The notes under the pieces were generated by a model that was not told the origin of the DNA, searched no databases, and saw nothing but the letters and a program-made list of their open reading frames with translations. A program made the translations under genes and the position numbers. This document shows positions 38,746 through 48,548 of a stretch of 64,000 bases of DNA, piece after piece. The DNA is from Trebonia sp963777905 (GTDB lineage: Bacteria > Actinomycetota > Actinomycetes > Streptosporangiales > Streptosporangiaceae), in contig CAVZSM010000040.1 in NCBI GenBank assembly GCA_963777905.1, positions 44,235 through 108,234 of the forward strand, in the 5' to 3' direction. Position 1 is the first letter of the stretch. The number at the start of each line of letters is the position of its first letter.

Positions 38746-41700
38746 ATGCGGATCACTGACGTGGAATCGACCGATCTCTTCCAGGGCAGTGCGGTCCGGC
38801 CGCTGCAGGTCATTAGGGTCACCGTGGAGCCAGCGGGCGACAGCGACGCCGGCGCGCCGGGCACGCTGCGGATCGAGGGGGCCGGGACAGCCACCCCGGG
38901 TCCGTTCGGGATGACGCTTCCAGTGGCGGGGGAAAGCCGCAGCTATGAGGTGGCCGTCGCGGTGACCGGCTCCCCAGGCACCGAACTGCCGGTCACCGTC
39001 ATCGCGGAGACGGCCGCAGCCCGCGTCGAGCAGGCCGCGCGGATCACCGTGGCCGAGCCGGGCTGGACCATGTGGATGGTCAGCCACTTCCACTACGACC
39101 CGGTGTGGTGGGGCACCCAGGGCCAGTTCACCGAGGCCCGGCTGGTGCTGCCCGACGAGGACGGCGAGCTGCCCGACACCAGGACCGCGTTCGACCTGGT
39201 GCGGCTGCACCTGGAGAAGGCGCGCCGGGACCCCGACTACAAGTTCGTGCTCGCCGAGCTCGACTACCTCAAGCCGCACTTCGACGCGTTCCCTCGCGAC
39301 CGCGCGGCCATCCGCGGCCTGCTCGCTGACGGGCGTCTCGAGCTCGTCGGCGGCACTTACAACGAGCCGAACACGAACCTGACCAGCGCCGAGACCACAA
39401 TCCGCAACGCGGTGTACGGGATGGGATTCCAGCGGGACGTGCTAGGCGCCGACCCGCGGTCGGCGTGGATGCTCGACGCGTTCGGGCACGATCCTGGGTT
39501 CCCCGGGCTGATGGCTTCCGCGGGGCTCACGTCGTCGTCCTGGGCGCGGGGGCCGTTCCACCAGTGGGGACCCGACGACAACACCCGGATGCAGTTCCCC
39601 GCCGAGTTCGAGTGGCTCTCCCCCGACGGGTCCGGGCTGCTGACGGCGTACATGGCGAACCACTACGGCGCGGGCTGGACGCTGCACACCACGCCGGACC
39701 TTGAGGCGGCGCTGCGGGCGGCGCACGAGCAGTTCCTGACGCTGGCCGCGGTGGCCGCCACCAGGAACGTCATGCTGCCCGTCGGCTCGGACCACGTCAT
39801 CCCGGCCCGGTGGGTGACCGACGTGCACCGGGAGTGGAACAGGCGGTACGTGTGGCCGCGGTTCGTCACCGCGATCCCCCGTGAGTTCTTCGACGCGGTG
39901 CGGGCGGAGGCTGGCGGCGCATCAGGGTCCGGGACGGGCGCCCGGTTCTGGATCATGCCGCAGACGCGGGACATGAACCCCGTCTACACCGGCAAGGACG
40001 TGTCCTACATCGACACCAAGCTGGCGCAGCGGGCCGGTGAGACCGTGGTCCTCGAGGCGGAACGGCTCGCGACGCTGGCCTGGCTGCGGGGGGCGCCGTA
40101 CCCGGCCGAGTCACTGGACAAGGCGTGGCGGCAGCTCGCCTACGGGGCGCACCACGACGCGATCACCGGCACCGAATCCGACCAGGTGTACCTGGACCTG
40201 CTCGCGGGCTGGCGCGAGGCGTGGCAGCGCGGCGACTCGGCGCGCCACGATGCAATCGATTTCATCGTTGGCGGCGCTGACGGGGCCGCCGGAGCCGCTG
40301 CCGGGGCCGGGCGGGCCGTCACGGTGGTGAACGGGCTGGCCAGGGAGCGCGACGGGATGGTCACGGTGACCGTGCGCCCCGGCTCGCCACCCGCCGGCTG
40401 GCTGGAAGTACGCGACCCGGAGACCGGCGCCGCCGTGCCGGCGCTCGCCGAGGGGGTGCGGCGGCAGCCTGACGGCTCGCTCGCCGAGGTGACGCTGACG
40501 TTCCGCGCCCGCGGGGTTCCGGCGCTCGGGCACCGGCGCTACCCGCTGGCCGCGGTCCCGGCCGTCCCCGCGGGCGGCGGTGCGGGCTGGACGGACGTCG
40601 ACGGAGTCAGGATCGAGAACGAGTTCTTCGCCGTGACCGCCGACCCGGCGCGCGGCGGCACGCTCAGCTCGGTGCTCGACAAGCGATCCGGCCGGGAGGT
40701 GCTGGCCGGGCCGGGCAATGAGCTCGTGCTGCAGGAGGAATACGACAAGCACCCGCGCTGGGGCGAGGGCCCCTGGCACCTGTCGCCGAAGGGACCGGGG
40801 GCCGGCTCGGCCGCCGGGCCGGCCACGGCCGTGCGCGCGCAGCGCTCCCCCGCCGGGTCGCGGCTGGTCGCGACCTTCCCGCTCGGCGACCTGACGATCA
40901 CCGCCGAGACCCTGCTGTGGGACGGCGCGGACAGGGTGGAGTTCCGCACCCGCTTGTCGGGGGCGATCGGCAAGGACCGGATGCTGCGGGTCCGCTTCCC
41001 CGCCGCCTCGGCCGGCGGGCTGCCGGTGTACCAGACGGCGACGGCGGTGATCGGACGGCCGTTCGGCACGCCGGAAGCGGACACGGCGGCGCACTCGTGG
41101 ACCCTCGACAACCCGGCGAACCAGTGGTTCGGTGTCGGGTCGGTCGCGCGCGTGGTGCTCGCCACGACCGGGGGCGAGGTGCCCGTCGGCGTCGGGGTGG
41201 CCGAGGTGGTCACTCCTGATGTCATTGGCAGCGGGGATCGCCGGCTCATCAGGGATCTGCTCGTCTCGCTGGCGGCGGCCGGCGTCACGGCGACCTGCTC
41301 GCGGGCCACCGGACCGCGCTACGGGTCGGTCGACGTGGACTCCAACCTGCCGGATTTCAGGATCGCGCTCGGCGGTCCCGCGGAGAACGCGGTCACCGCG
41401 GAGGTCCTCGCGGCGGCGGAACCGCCGGTGGCCAAGCAGCTTGCCGCGCTGGTCGCCGACGGCACCGGGGCGCGGCTATGGGTGCCCGCCGCGCGGTCGC
41501 GTGCCTCGGCGTTCGCGCCGGACGCGGACCTGCGCGGGCCCCGTGACCTGCCGGTGCTGATCGTCGCGCCCGCGGAAGCGGCCGGTCTGGAGCAAGCGCT
41601 TGGCGAGCTGGCGGGCGGGCTGGCCGGCCAGGAGATGCACGCCGTGATGGCCGACGGCGCCGGGGCGCTCCCCGGCGAGCCGCCGCTGGCCGGCGGGACG

Positions 41701-43209
41701 GTGGCGCTGTTCAACAGGGGGACGCCGAGCGGCGTGGTGACGCCGGACGGGACGCTTTGGATGACGCTGCTGCGCGCCTGCTCCAGCTGGCCGAGCGGGG
41801 TGTGGATCGACGGCGACCGGCGGACCGCGCCTGACGGGTCGAGCTTCGCCTGGCAGCACTGGGCGCATACGTTCTCGTACGCGCTGGCGGCGTCGGCGGA
41901 CGGCTGGCGCGAGGCCGGGTTCAACGCGGGCGCCGAGGACTACAACCACGACCTGACCGCGGTGGTGACCGGGGAGGCGGCGGAAGGCGGCGACGGCGGT
42001 GGCGACGGCGATGGCGCGGCGGCCCTCACGCTGAGCGTGCCGAACGTCACGCTGTCCGCCCTCAAGCCGCACGGCAATCCCCTCGCCGCCGGCCGACCAG
42101 CCGGGCTGCCGGCCGACCGGGCGGTGACCGTCAGGCTGCGGGAGACCGAGGGGATGTCGTCCCTGGTCCGGGTCCGCGCCGGCGCCGCCCTCGGCGGCAT
42201 CGAGGCCGCCTGGCGCGCCAGCGTCCTCGAAGAGGAGGACGACTCCGGGCTCCCCGTCAGCGACGGCACGGCCCTCGTGGGCATCGGCCCGTTCGAGACG
42301 GTAACGGCGGTGCTCCGGCTGGGGGCGGCTCCCGGCCTCGTACCGGCGCCGGCGGCGGCCCCGGTTGAGCCGCCCGTCCCGCCCGAGCCGGCTCAGCCGG
42401 TGCACACGCGGTACTGGCTGCACGGCAAGGGCCCGGCGCCCGCCGGGAACGTCCCGGTCGCGGTGCACGTCACACCGACCAGGATCACGCTCGGCGGCTA
42501 CAGCGATGGCGCCGGGTTCGGCGAGGGCGACCCCGCCGTCCCCCTCCAGCTCAGCCTGGCCTGCGGCCCCGAACCCGCCAGCGGGGCGGTCGAGCTGCTG
42601 GTGCCCGACGGCCTGCTGGCGGAGATCGACGGCGCGCCGGTCACCGCGGACGCGCCGCTGCCCTTCGACATTCCCGGGCATGGGTTCACGACGTGGGATG
42701 TAGTGGTCCGTGCCCGGCCGGGCGCCGACGCCGGGCGGTACTTCGTCGCGGCCAGGATCCGCGACGGGCTGGGCCAGCTGCTCGAGGACACCGCGCTCGT
42801 CACGATCGGCGAGCCAGGCGCCCCGGACGCCAGCCAGCCGCCCGAGGAGCTGTTCTTCCGGCTGCAGTCAGACGTCCAGGGCATGGCGGCCGAGGCAGAC
42901 CTGGAAGTGCTCACCCCCGAGCTGCGGCTGGCGCCCGGTGAGCGCGGCGAGCTGACCGTCCGGGTCGCCAGCCACCTGGCTTCCGGCCTGCGCGGCGAGC
43001 TCCAGCTCGTCTCGCCGATCGGCACCTGGCGGGCCACCGCGCCGTGGACGCAGGCGGTCACCGTGCCGCCCGGCGGAGAGGCCGCGGCGAGCTTCGCCGT
43101 CACCGTGCCCGCGACGGCCGAGCCAGGCTGGCAGTCCTGGCTCCTGGTCAAGCTCATGTACTTCGGCCGCGTCCGCTACTCGCAGGCGGTCCCGCTCACG
43201 GTGACCTGA
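38746..43209 (+). CDS. Glycoside hydrolase family 38 alpha-mannosidase, very large
   Basis: The enzyme should release alpha-linked mannose by a retaining, zinc-dependent mechanism. The zinc ligands H116 and D118 sit in HFHYDPVWW. The nucleophile D244 is in WMLDAFGHDPG, and the fourth ligand is in YGAHHDAITGTESD (H469/H470). C-terminal beta-domains follow (AGWTDVDGVRIENEFFAVTADPARGGTLSSVLDKRSGREVL), and the last ~400 residues resemble NPCBM/alpha-galactosidase-like and Ig-like modules. At 1,487 residues it is longer than usual bacterial GH38 enzymes (~850-1,050). There is no signal peptide, so it appears cytoplasmic. No clear ribosome site precedes the ATG at 38746. Confidence 0.93.
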   Translation: MRITDVESTDLFQGSAVRPLQVIRVTVEPAGDSDAGAPGTLRIEGAGTATPGPFGMTLPVAGESRSYEVAVAVTGSPGTELPVTVIAETAAARVEQAARITVAEPGWTMWMVSHFHYDPVWWGTQGQFTEARLVLPDEDGELPDTRTAFDLVRLHLEKARRDPDYKFVLAELDYLKPHFDAFPRDRAAIRGLLADGRLELVGGTYNEPNTNLTSAETTIRNAVYGMGFQRDVLGADPRSAWMLDAFGHDPGFPGLMASAGLTSSSWARGPFHQWGPDDNTRMQFPAEFEWLSPDGSGLLTAYMANHYGAGWTLHTTPDLEAALRAAHEQFLTLAAVAATRNVMLPVGSDHVIPARWVTDVHREWNRRYVWPRFVTAIPREFFDAVRAEAGGASGSGTGARFWIMPQTRDMNPVYTGKDVSYIDTKLAQRAGETVVLEAERLATLAWLRGAPYPAESLDKAWRQLAYGAHHDAITGTESDQVYLDLLAGWREAWQRGDSARHDAIDFIVGGADGAAGAAAGAGRAVTVVNGLARERDGMVTVTVRPGSPPAGWLEVRDPETGAAVPALAEGVRRQPDGSLAEVTLTFRARGVPALGHRRYPLAAVPAVPAGGGAGWTDVDGVRIENEFFAVTADPARGGTLSSVLDKRSGREVLAGPGNELVLQEEYDKHPRWGEGPWHLSPKGPGAGSAAGPATAVRAQRSPAGSRLVATFPLGDLTITAETLLWDGADRVEFRTRLSGAIGKDRMLRVRFPAASAGGLPVYQTATAVIGRPFGTPEADTAAHSWTLDNPANQWFGVGSVARVVLATTGGEVPVGVGVAEVVTPDVIGSGDRRLIRDLLVSLAAAGVTATCSRATGPRYGSVDVDSNLPDFRIALGGPAENAVTAEVLAAAEPPVAKQLAALVADGTGARLWVPAARSRASAFAPDADLRGPRDLPVLIVAPAEAAGLEQALGELAGGLAGQEMHAVMADGAGALPGEPPLAGGTVALFNRGTPSGVVTPDGTLWMTLLRACSSWPSGVWIDGDRRTAPDGSSFAWQHWAHTFSYALAASADGWREAGFNAGAEDYNHDLTAVVTGEAAEGGDGGGDGDGAAALTLSVPNVTLSALKPHGNPLAAGRPAGLPADRAVTVRLRETEGMSSLVRVRAGAALGGIEAAWRASVLEEEDDSGLPVSDGTALVGIGPFETVTAVLRLGAAPGLVPAPAAAPVEPPVPPEPAQPVHTRYWLHGKGPAPAGNVPVAVHVTPTRITLGGYSDGAGFGEGDPAVPLQLSLACGPEPASGAVELLVPDGLLAEIDGAPVTADAPLPFDIPGHGFTTWDVVVRARPGADAGRYFVAARIRDGLGQLLEDTALVTIGEPGAPDASQPPEELFFRLQSDVQGMAAEADLEVLTPELRLAPGERGELTVRVASHLASGLRGELQLVSPIGTWRATAPWTQAVTVPPGGEAAASFAVTVPATAEPGWQSWLLVKLMYFGRVRYSQAVPLTVT

Positions 43210-43230
43210 CAGCGGGCTTTGCGGCAGTGC

Positions 43231-43629
43231 TCAGGCCGCGAGCGGTTTCACCGTGAGCTGGTAGTCCTCCCGGATCAGGCCGTCCCGCCCGAGGAGCAGG
43301 AAGATCCTGGCGGCCCAGGCGGCCTCCCCGTCGGGAGTAGTCAGCTGGACCGTGAAGGTCACGATGTCGTCGTGACTGGCCACGTCGCCGGCGGACGTGA
43401 GGGCGTAGGCGCCGGTGGCGACGAACTGCTCGTAGGCTTCACGCACCCTGGTGGCGAGCCCGTCGTGCCCGCGGAACTGGATGCCGCCGTCGATGAACTC
43501 AACGCCGTCCGGCGCCCACAAGGCGGCGACGGCGGCACGCCGGGCGGCGGGGTCGGGTTCGCTCCATACGGCCAGGTACCGGTCAGCGATCTTTCCGGCC
43601 GTCAGTTCACTTGTCTCGGTCATGATCAT
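43231..43629 (-). CDS. SnoaL/NTF2-like family protein
   Basis: The ~132-residue protein has the pattern LTAGKIADRYLAVWSEPDPAARRAAVAALWAPDGVEFIDGG ... FRGHDGLATRVREAYEQF, typical of the NTF2-like (SnoaL, DUF4440) fold. This fold serves small isomerases, cyclases or ligand binders. GGAAGGGG precedes the ATG at 43629; the ATG at 43623 is an alternative. It is the neighbour of the MFS exporter on the same strand. Its substrate is unknown. Confidence 0.8.
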   Translation of the reverse strand: MIMTETSELTAGKIADRYLAVWSEPDPAARRAAVAALWAPDGVEFIDGGIQFRGHDGLATRVREAYEQFVATGAYALTSAGDVASHDDIVTFTVQLTTPDGEAAWAARIFLLLGRDGLIREDYQLTVKPLAA

Positions 43630-43716
43630 GCGCCCCTTCCATCGGCTAAGCGAGTGCGTCAGGAAAAGGCTCAACCCTCCCATTACAGGAGGGTCAAGCC
43701 GTGTCCCGACCGCGAC

Positions 43717-45237
43717 TTACTCGATGTCTGGTACCGGCACGAGGTCCAGCTCGTCGGTCTCGGCTGGCGCCAGCGCCGGGCCGGCTGGCCGGCCGCGCAG
43801 CAGGATGGCGATGATCAGCAGGGCCGCCACGTCGAAGATCGCCGCGAGGCCGAACGCGGCGGCCATGCCGTGCGCGAGCACGTGCTTCTGGAACGCCGCC
43901 GCGGACTGCCCCGCCACCGGGTGCGCAAGCGCGGTGCGGCTGGCGGTGCCGAAGACCGCGACGAGTACCGCCAGGCCTAGTGAGCCACCGAGCTGCTGCA
44001 TGACGTTGACCATGCTGGAGGCGGCGCCGGAGTCCTGCGGCCGCACCCCGGCCAGCGAGGCTGTAGTCAGCGGCACGAAGACGACGCCCATGCCCGCGCC
44101 GAGCAGCACCATGGGCGGGAAGACCCCGGTCCAGTAGCTGGTGGCCGGGGACACCTGGGACAGCAGTGCCATGCCGGCCACCACCGGGAGCATGCCCGCG
44201 ATCATGAGCCGCCACGGCCCGAACACCGGCATCAGCCGCGGCACCCCGCGGGACACCGCGAACAGCAGCAGGGTCATCGGCAGGAACGCCAGGCCTGCCC
44301 GCAGCGGGCTGAAGCCGAGCACGTCCTGCAGGAACTGGGTCAGGAAGAAGAACATCCCGAACATGCCGCCTACCAGCAGCAGCCGCGCCGCGAACGAGCC
44401 GGACCTGCTGGCGTCGGCGAACAGCCGCAGCGGCGTGATCGGCTGCGGCGCGCGGGTCTCGGTGCGCAGGAAGACCGCGAGCAGCACGGCCGCCGCCGCG
44501 AACGCCGCTAGCCCGACACGGTCGCCCCAGCCGTAGGACGCGGCCCTGATGAAGCCGTAGACGAGCGCGGCGACGCCGGCCGTCGAGGTAATCGCGCCCG
44601 CCAGGTCGAAGCGGCCGGGCTGCCGGGGCGTCTCCGCGACGAACAGCGGAGTGGCAGCGACCACCGCGATGCCGATCGGCACGTTGATGAACAGCACCCA
44701 GCGCCAGTCCAGCCACTGGGTGATCACCCCGCCGAGGACGAGGCCGAGCGAGCCGCCGCCGGTCACCACGCCTGCGTAGATGGCCAGCGCCCTGGTCCGC
44801 TCCCTGCCTTCGGGAAAGCCGCTGACGACCAGCGCGAGCACGGCGGGCGAGGCGAGCGCGCCGCCGACGCCCTGCGCGACGCGGGCCGCGAGCAGCACCC
44901 CAGCGGACGGCGCGAGGCCGCCGGCCAGCGAGGCCACCGTGAATATCACGATCCCGGCGAGGAACACGCGGCGGCGGCCCAGGATGTCACCGGCCCGGCC
45001 GCCGAGCAGCAGCAGCCCGCCGAACGTCAGCGTGTACGCGTTCAGCACCCAGGACAGGCTGGTGGCGGAGAAGTGCAGTCCCGATTGGATGTGCGGCAGC
45101 GCGATGTTCACCACGGTCGCGTCCAGGATGATCATCAGCTGGGCGCCGAGCATAATCGCCAGCGCGACACCAGCCCGGCCGTCCCCGCGACGAACGGCGC
45201 CACTCGCGGTACGATGAGGAAAGATTCGGAGGTCCAC
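43717..45237 (-). CDS. MFS transporter, DHA2 (EmrB/QacA) family
   Basis: This 506-residue drug:proton antiporter-type membrane protein has about 14 hydrophobic segments. Conserved parts are LDATVVNIALPHIQSGLHFSATSLSWVLNAYTLTFGGLLLLGGRAGDILGRRRVF (motifs D1 and A) and GGALASPAVLALV...GVVTGGGSLGLVLGGVITQWLDWRWVLFINVPIG (motif C). It is divergent from a TetR regulator with a palindromic operator between them, the usual arrangement of an inducible efflux pump. Confidence 0.92.
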   Translation of the reverse strand: MDLRIFPHRTASGAVRRGDGRAGVALAIMLGAQLMIILDATVVNIALPHIQSGLHFSATSLSWVLNAYTLTFGGLLLLGGRAGDILGRRRVFLAGIVIFTVASLAGGLAPSAGVLLAARVAQGVGGALASPAVLALVVSGFPEGRERTRALAIYAGVVTGGGSLGLVLGGVITQWLDWRWVLFINVPIGIAVVAATPLFVAETPRQPGRFDLAGAITSTAGVAALVYGFIRAASYGWGDRVGLAAFAAAAVLLAVFLRTETRAPQPITPLRLFADASRSGSFAARLLLVGGMFGMFFFLTQFLQDVLGFSPLRAGLAFLPMTLLLFAVSRGVPRLMPVFGPWRLMIAGMLPVVAGMALLSQVSPATSYWTGVFPPMVLLGAGMGVVFVPLTTASLAGVRPQDSGAASSMVNVMQQLGGSLGLAVLVAVFGTASRTALAHPVAGQSAAAFQKHVLAHGMAAAFGLAAIFDVAALLIIAILLRGRPAGPALAPAETDELDLVPVPDIE

Positions 45238-45249
45238 TCCGGTTACTAT

Positions 45250-45266
45250 ACGGAGAGTCCCTCCGT
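45250..45266. promoter_or_regulatory. TetR-type operator, ACGGAG-N5-CTCCGT
   Basis: A perfect 6-5-6 inverted repeat lies in the 57-base gap between the divergent exporter and TetR genes. Position and symmetry fit a TetR-family operator controlling both. Confidence 0.65.
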
Positions 45267-45294
45267 TTTGGCAAACCTATTTAATGTTGAGCTG

Positions 45295-45894
45295 ATGAGC
45301 ACTACTGACGAGGCCCGCCTCGACGCGGGCGAAGAGCCACGGATGCGCGCGGACGCGCGGCGCAGCCGCGCCAAACTCCTTGAGGCGGCGACCGCCGCCT
45401 TCGCCGAGCACGGCGCCGACGCGCCGCTCGACGACATCGCCCGGCGGGCCGGCGTTGGCATCGGTACGCTGTACCGGCACTTCCCGACGCGGGTCGACCT
45501 GCAGGCAGCGGTGTACCGCAGCCAGGTGCAGACGGTCTGCGAGGCCGCCGACGAGCTGCTCGTCAGCACCTCCCCCGAGCAGGCCCTGCTCGGCTGGGTG
45601 CACGCGCTGGGCGCCTACCTGGTCACCAAGCGCGGCCTGGCGCACGCGCTGATCAGCGCGGTCGGAAAGGACTCCGAGCTGATGAACGGCTGCATGGTGG
45701 CGATGCGGGACGCCGCTGGCCGGCTGGTCGCCAACGCGCAGCAGGCCGGGGTGCTCCGCCCCGACGTGACGGAGCGGGACCTGCTCCGCCTCGTGCACGG
45801 CATCGTGGTAGCCACCGAACAGTCGCCGGAGGACACCGACCGGCTGATGGCCCTCATGCTCGACGGCCTGCGGTCCCGCCCGGCCGCCGGCTAA
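45295..45894 (+). CDS. TetR-family transcriptional regulator
   Basis: The HTH reads RSRAKLLEAATAAFAEHGADAPLDDIARRAGVGIGTLYRHFPTRVDLQAAVY. The variable C-terminal ligand domain contains HALISAVGKDSELMNGCMVAMRDAAGRLVANAQQAGVLRPDVTERDLLRLVHG, the pattern of the SbtR-like subgroup. It probably represses the adjacent exporter. The start at ATG 45295 gives 199 residues. Confidence 0.92.
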   Translation: MSTTDEARLDAGEEPRMRADARRSRAKLLEAATAAFAEHGADAPLDDIARRAGVGIGTLYRHFPTRVDLQAAVYRSQVQTVCEAADELLVSTSPEQALLGWVHALGAYLVTKRGLAHALISAVGKDSELMNGCMVAMRDAAGRLVANAQQAGVLRPDVTERDLLRLVHGIVVATEQSPEDTDRLMALMLDGLRSRPAAG

Positions 45895-45904
45895 GCCCGC
45901 CGCG

Positions 45905-46354
45905 CTAGACGGTGGGCGGCCGGTGCTCGTACGGCGTGCTCAGCACCACCGTGGTCCTGGTGGACACGTTCGCGATGCTGCGGATCTGCTGGAGCAGGTC
46001 CTCGAGCCCCGTCGGGGAGGCGACCCGCACCTTCAGGATGTAGTTCTCCTCGCCCGCCACGCTGTGGCAGGCCTCGATCGCCGTGAGATCAGCCAGCCTG
46101 GTCGGCAGGTCGTCGGGGGCGGCCGGGTCGAATGGCTTTATCGACACGAAGGCGGTCAGCGGCAGCCCTATGACGTCCGCATTACACAGCGCGATGTACC
46201 CGGTGATGACTCCCTCGGCCTCGAGGCGGCGCACGCGCTGGTGCACCGCCGACACCGAAAGGCCTGCCTGCCTGGCGAGTTCCGTGAAGCTCATGCGCCC
46301 GTTGCGGGACAGCAGCGACACGATCTTGCGGTCGATCTCTTCCACCCACGACAA
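45905..46354 (-). CDS. Lrp/AsnC-family transcriptional regulator
   Basis: The 149-residue protein has the AsnC HTH (IDRKIVSLLSRNGRMSFTELARQAGLSVSAVHQRVRRLEAEGVITGY) and the RAM ligand domain (AFVSIKPFDPAAPDDLPTRLADLTAIEACHSVAGEENYILKVRV). It likely senses an amino acid. I used the TTG at 46354; a GTG at 46345 is the alternative. It is divergent from the PAC2 gene. Confidence 0.92.
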   Translation of the reverse strand: MSWVEEIDRKIVSLLSRNGRMSFTELARQAGLSVSAVHQRVRRLEAEGVITGYIALCNADVIGLPLTAFVSIKPFDPAAPDDLPTRLADLTAIEACHSVAGEENYILKVRVASPTGLEDLLQQIRSIANVSTRTTVVLSTPYEHRPPTV

Positions 46355-46474
46355 CTTAACGTGATTTCTTCCGGCTGGACGGGTCGCGCGGTAACGGATT
46401 TATCTCGGGATGGATCTGGGCGTCCCGTGCGTTGCACGGCGAAAGACACTGGTACGTGGTGGGAGACTGGAAGC

Positions 46475-47392
46475 ATGCAGCAGCCGGAAGAACTCTACGA
46501 ACTGGATCCCGCGGTGACGCCGGACGTGAACGGCGCGGCGATGCTCGTGCACCTGGAGGGGTTCATGGACGCCGGCGCGGCTGGGCGCCTGGTCACCGAG
46601 CACCTTCTTGACACGTTCGAGCACACGACGGTCGCGAGATTCGACACCGACCGGCTCCTCGACTACCGGTCACGGCGGCCGCTGATGACGTTCGACGACG
46701 GCCACTGGGAGAGCTACGACCAGCCGGAACTGTCCGTCTACCTGCTGTCGGACGTGGGCGGTAAGCAGTTCCTGCTGCTCACCGGCCCTGAGCCGGACCA
46801 CGAATGGGAGCTGTTCGCCGCGGCGACCCGGTCGCTCGCGGAGCGGCTCGGAGCCGGCCCGATGATCACGTACTTCGGCGTCCCGATGGGGATACCGCAC
46901 ACTCGGCCGCTCGGCGTGATCACGCATGCCACCCGTCCCGGGCTGGTCACCACCCGGGTTCCGCTGCCCAGCAAGCTCCAGGTCCCGGCTAGCGCGGCCG
47001 CGCTGATGGAGTTCCGGTTCGGCGAGGCGGGGCGGGACGCGATCGGCTTCGTCGTCCAGGTGCCGCACTACCTGGCCCAGGCGGCGTACCCGACCGCGGC
47101 ACTGACCCTGCTCGACTCGGTGTGCGAAGTCACCGGGCTCGACCTGCCCGCGCTCGAGCTGCGCGAGGCCGCCGACCAGACGAACACGCTGATCGACCGG
47201 CAGGTCGCCGAGTCCTCTGAGGTCGCCGAGCTGGTACACGGCCTCGAGCAGCAGTACGACGCGGCGCTCGCGTCGTCCGACGGGGAGCTGCTCGCCGAGG
47301 GCGAGCAGATGCCGACCGCGGATGAGCTCGCCGAGCAGTTCGAGCAGTTCCTCGCCGAACAGCAGCGGGGCGGCGACTCGCCGGACCGCTGA
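46475..47392 (+). CDS. PAC2-family protein
   Basis: The 305-residue protein shows the PAC2 (proteasome assembly chaperone 2-like, DUF75) pattern: AAMLVHLEGFMDAGAAGRLVTEHLLDTFEHTTVARFDTDRLLDYRSRRPLMTF, FLLLTGPEPDHEWELF, and the C-terminal coiled segment ending EQFEQFLAEQQRGG. Actinobacteria carrying proteasomes often encode such proteins, but their role is not settled. The start is ATG at 46475. Confidence 0.88.
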   Translation: MQQPEELYELDPAVTPDVNGAAMLVHLEGFMDAGAAGRLVTEHLLDTFEHTTVARFDTDRLLDYRSRRPLMTFDDGHWESYDQPELSVYLLSDVGGKQFLLLTGPEPDHEWELFAAATRSLAERLGAGPMITYFGVPMGIPHTRPLGVITHATRPGLVTTRVPLPSKLQVPASAAALMEFRFGEAGRDAIGFVVQVPHYLAQAAYPTAALTLLDSVCEVTGLDLPALELREAADQTNTLIDRQVAESSEVAELVHGLEQQYDAALASSDGELLAEGEQMPTADELAEQFEQFLAEQQRGGDSPDR

Positions 47393-47399
47393 TTTCCCG

Positions 47400-48548
47400 T
47401 TACACGATCACCAGGTCGGTGGGCGCGTTGTTCAGCCGCTCGCGGCCGGTCTCGGTGCAGACCACGATGTCCTCGATGCGCGCGCCGTGCGGCCCCGGGT
47501 AGATGCCCGGCTCGACGGAGAAGGCCATCCCCGGTTCGAGTTCCGTGACGTTGCCCTCCACGATGTACGGGTCCTCGTGGCTTTCCAGGCCGATGCCGTG
47601 GCCGGTGCGGTGGATGAACCAGTCGCCGTACCCGGCGGCGGCGATGATGCCGCGCGCCACCCGGTCCACCTCCTGCGCCTGGACGCCGGGCCCGGCCGCG
47701 TCGCAGGCCTGGTCCTGCGCGTCCTTGAGCACCGCGTAGTACTTCGTGAAGTCGGCGGGCGGCTCGCCGATCGCGTAGGTCCGCGTGCAGTCCGAGCAGT
47801 ACCCCGACGGCATCGTGCCGCCGATGTCGACGACCACGACGTCGCCCTGCTGCATCACCCGGTCGGAGACCTCGTGGTGCGGGCTGGCGGCGTTCGGCCC
47901 TGAGCCGACGATCACGAAGTCCACCGTGGCGTGCCCCTCGCCCAGGATGGCCTCGGCGATCTTCACCCCGGCCTGCCGCTCGGTGGTCCCTGGCCTGAGC
48001 CACTGCGGGACGCGCGCGTGCACCCGGTCGATGGCCTGGCCGGCTTCGCGCAGCGCCTGCACTTCGGCCGCCGACTTGCGGACCCGCAGCGGGGACAGCA
48101 CCTCGCTGGCCAGGTGCTGCTCGGCGCCGGGGAAGATCCTGGCGAACCGCAGGACGTGCAGCGCCCACATCCGGTCGGACAACGCCACTGACTCCGGGCG
48201 CTGCAGCCTGTTCTTGATTATCCCGAACGGGCTCGTCGTTTCCCCCCAGCTCACCATCTCCACGCCGAGGCCGGACGCCGGGGAGGCCTGCGCCGCCTTC
48301 AGCTCGAGCTGCGGCACGAGCAGGAACGGGTCGCCCTCCGCCGGGATCACGAGGCAGGTCAGCCGTTCGAGCTGCTTGGCGTCGTAGCCGGTCACGTAGC
48401 GCAGGTCCGGGCCCGGGGTCAGCAGCAGGGCGCCGATACCCTTGCCGCGCACCGCTTCGGCAACCGCGCGGAGCCGGCCGGCCGGGTAAAGGGCGGGGGC
48501 TGGCCAAGGGGGGGTGCCCCCCTGCGACCCCCCGGGGTCGGTGGTCAC
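47400..48548 (-). CDS. M24-family Xaa-Pro aminopeptidase/dipeptidase
   Basis: The C-terminal creatinase/aminopeptidase domain has the two-metal ligands in VVVDIGGTMPSGYCSDCTRTY (Asp pair), HRTGHGIGLESHEDPYI (His), MAFSVEPGIY (Glu) and ARIEDIVV (Glu). The N-terminal creatinase_N domain (LLLTPGPDLRYVTGYDAKQLERL) is intact. The 382-residue enzyme should cleave X-Pro bonds in peptides. The GTG at 48548 overlaps the exonuclease stop by four bases, so the two are coupled. Confidence 0.92.
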   Translation of the reverse strand: MTTDPGGSQGGTPPWPAPALYPAGRLRAVAEAVRGKGIGALLLTPGPDLRYVTGYDAKQLERLTCLVIPAEGDPFLLVPQLELKAAQASPASGLGVEMVSWGETTSPFGIIKNRLQRPESVALSDRMWALHVLRFARIFPGAEQHLASEVLSPLRVRKSAAEVQALREAGQAIDRVHARVPQWLRPGTTERQAGVKIAEAILGEGHATVDFVIVGSGPNAASPHHEVSDRVMQQGDVVVVDIGGTMPSGYCSDCTRTYAIGEPPADFTKYYAVLKDAQDQACDAAGPGVQAQEVDRVARGIIAAAGYGDWFIHRTGHGIGLESHEDPYIVEGNVTELEPGMAFSVEPGIYPGPHGARIEDIVVCTETGRERLNNAPTDLVIV

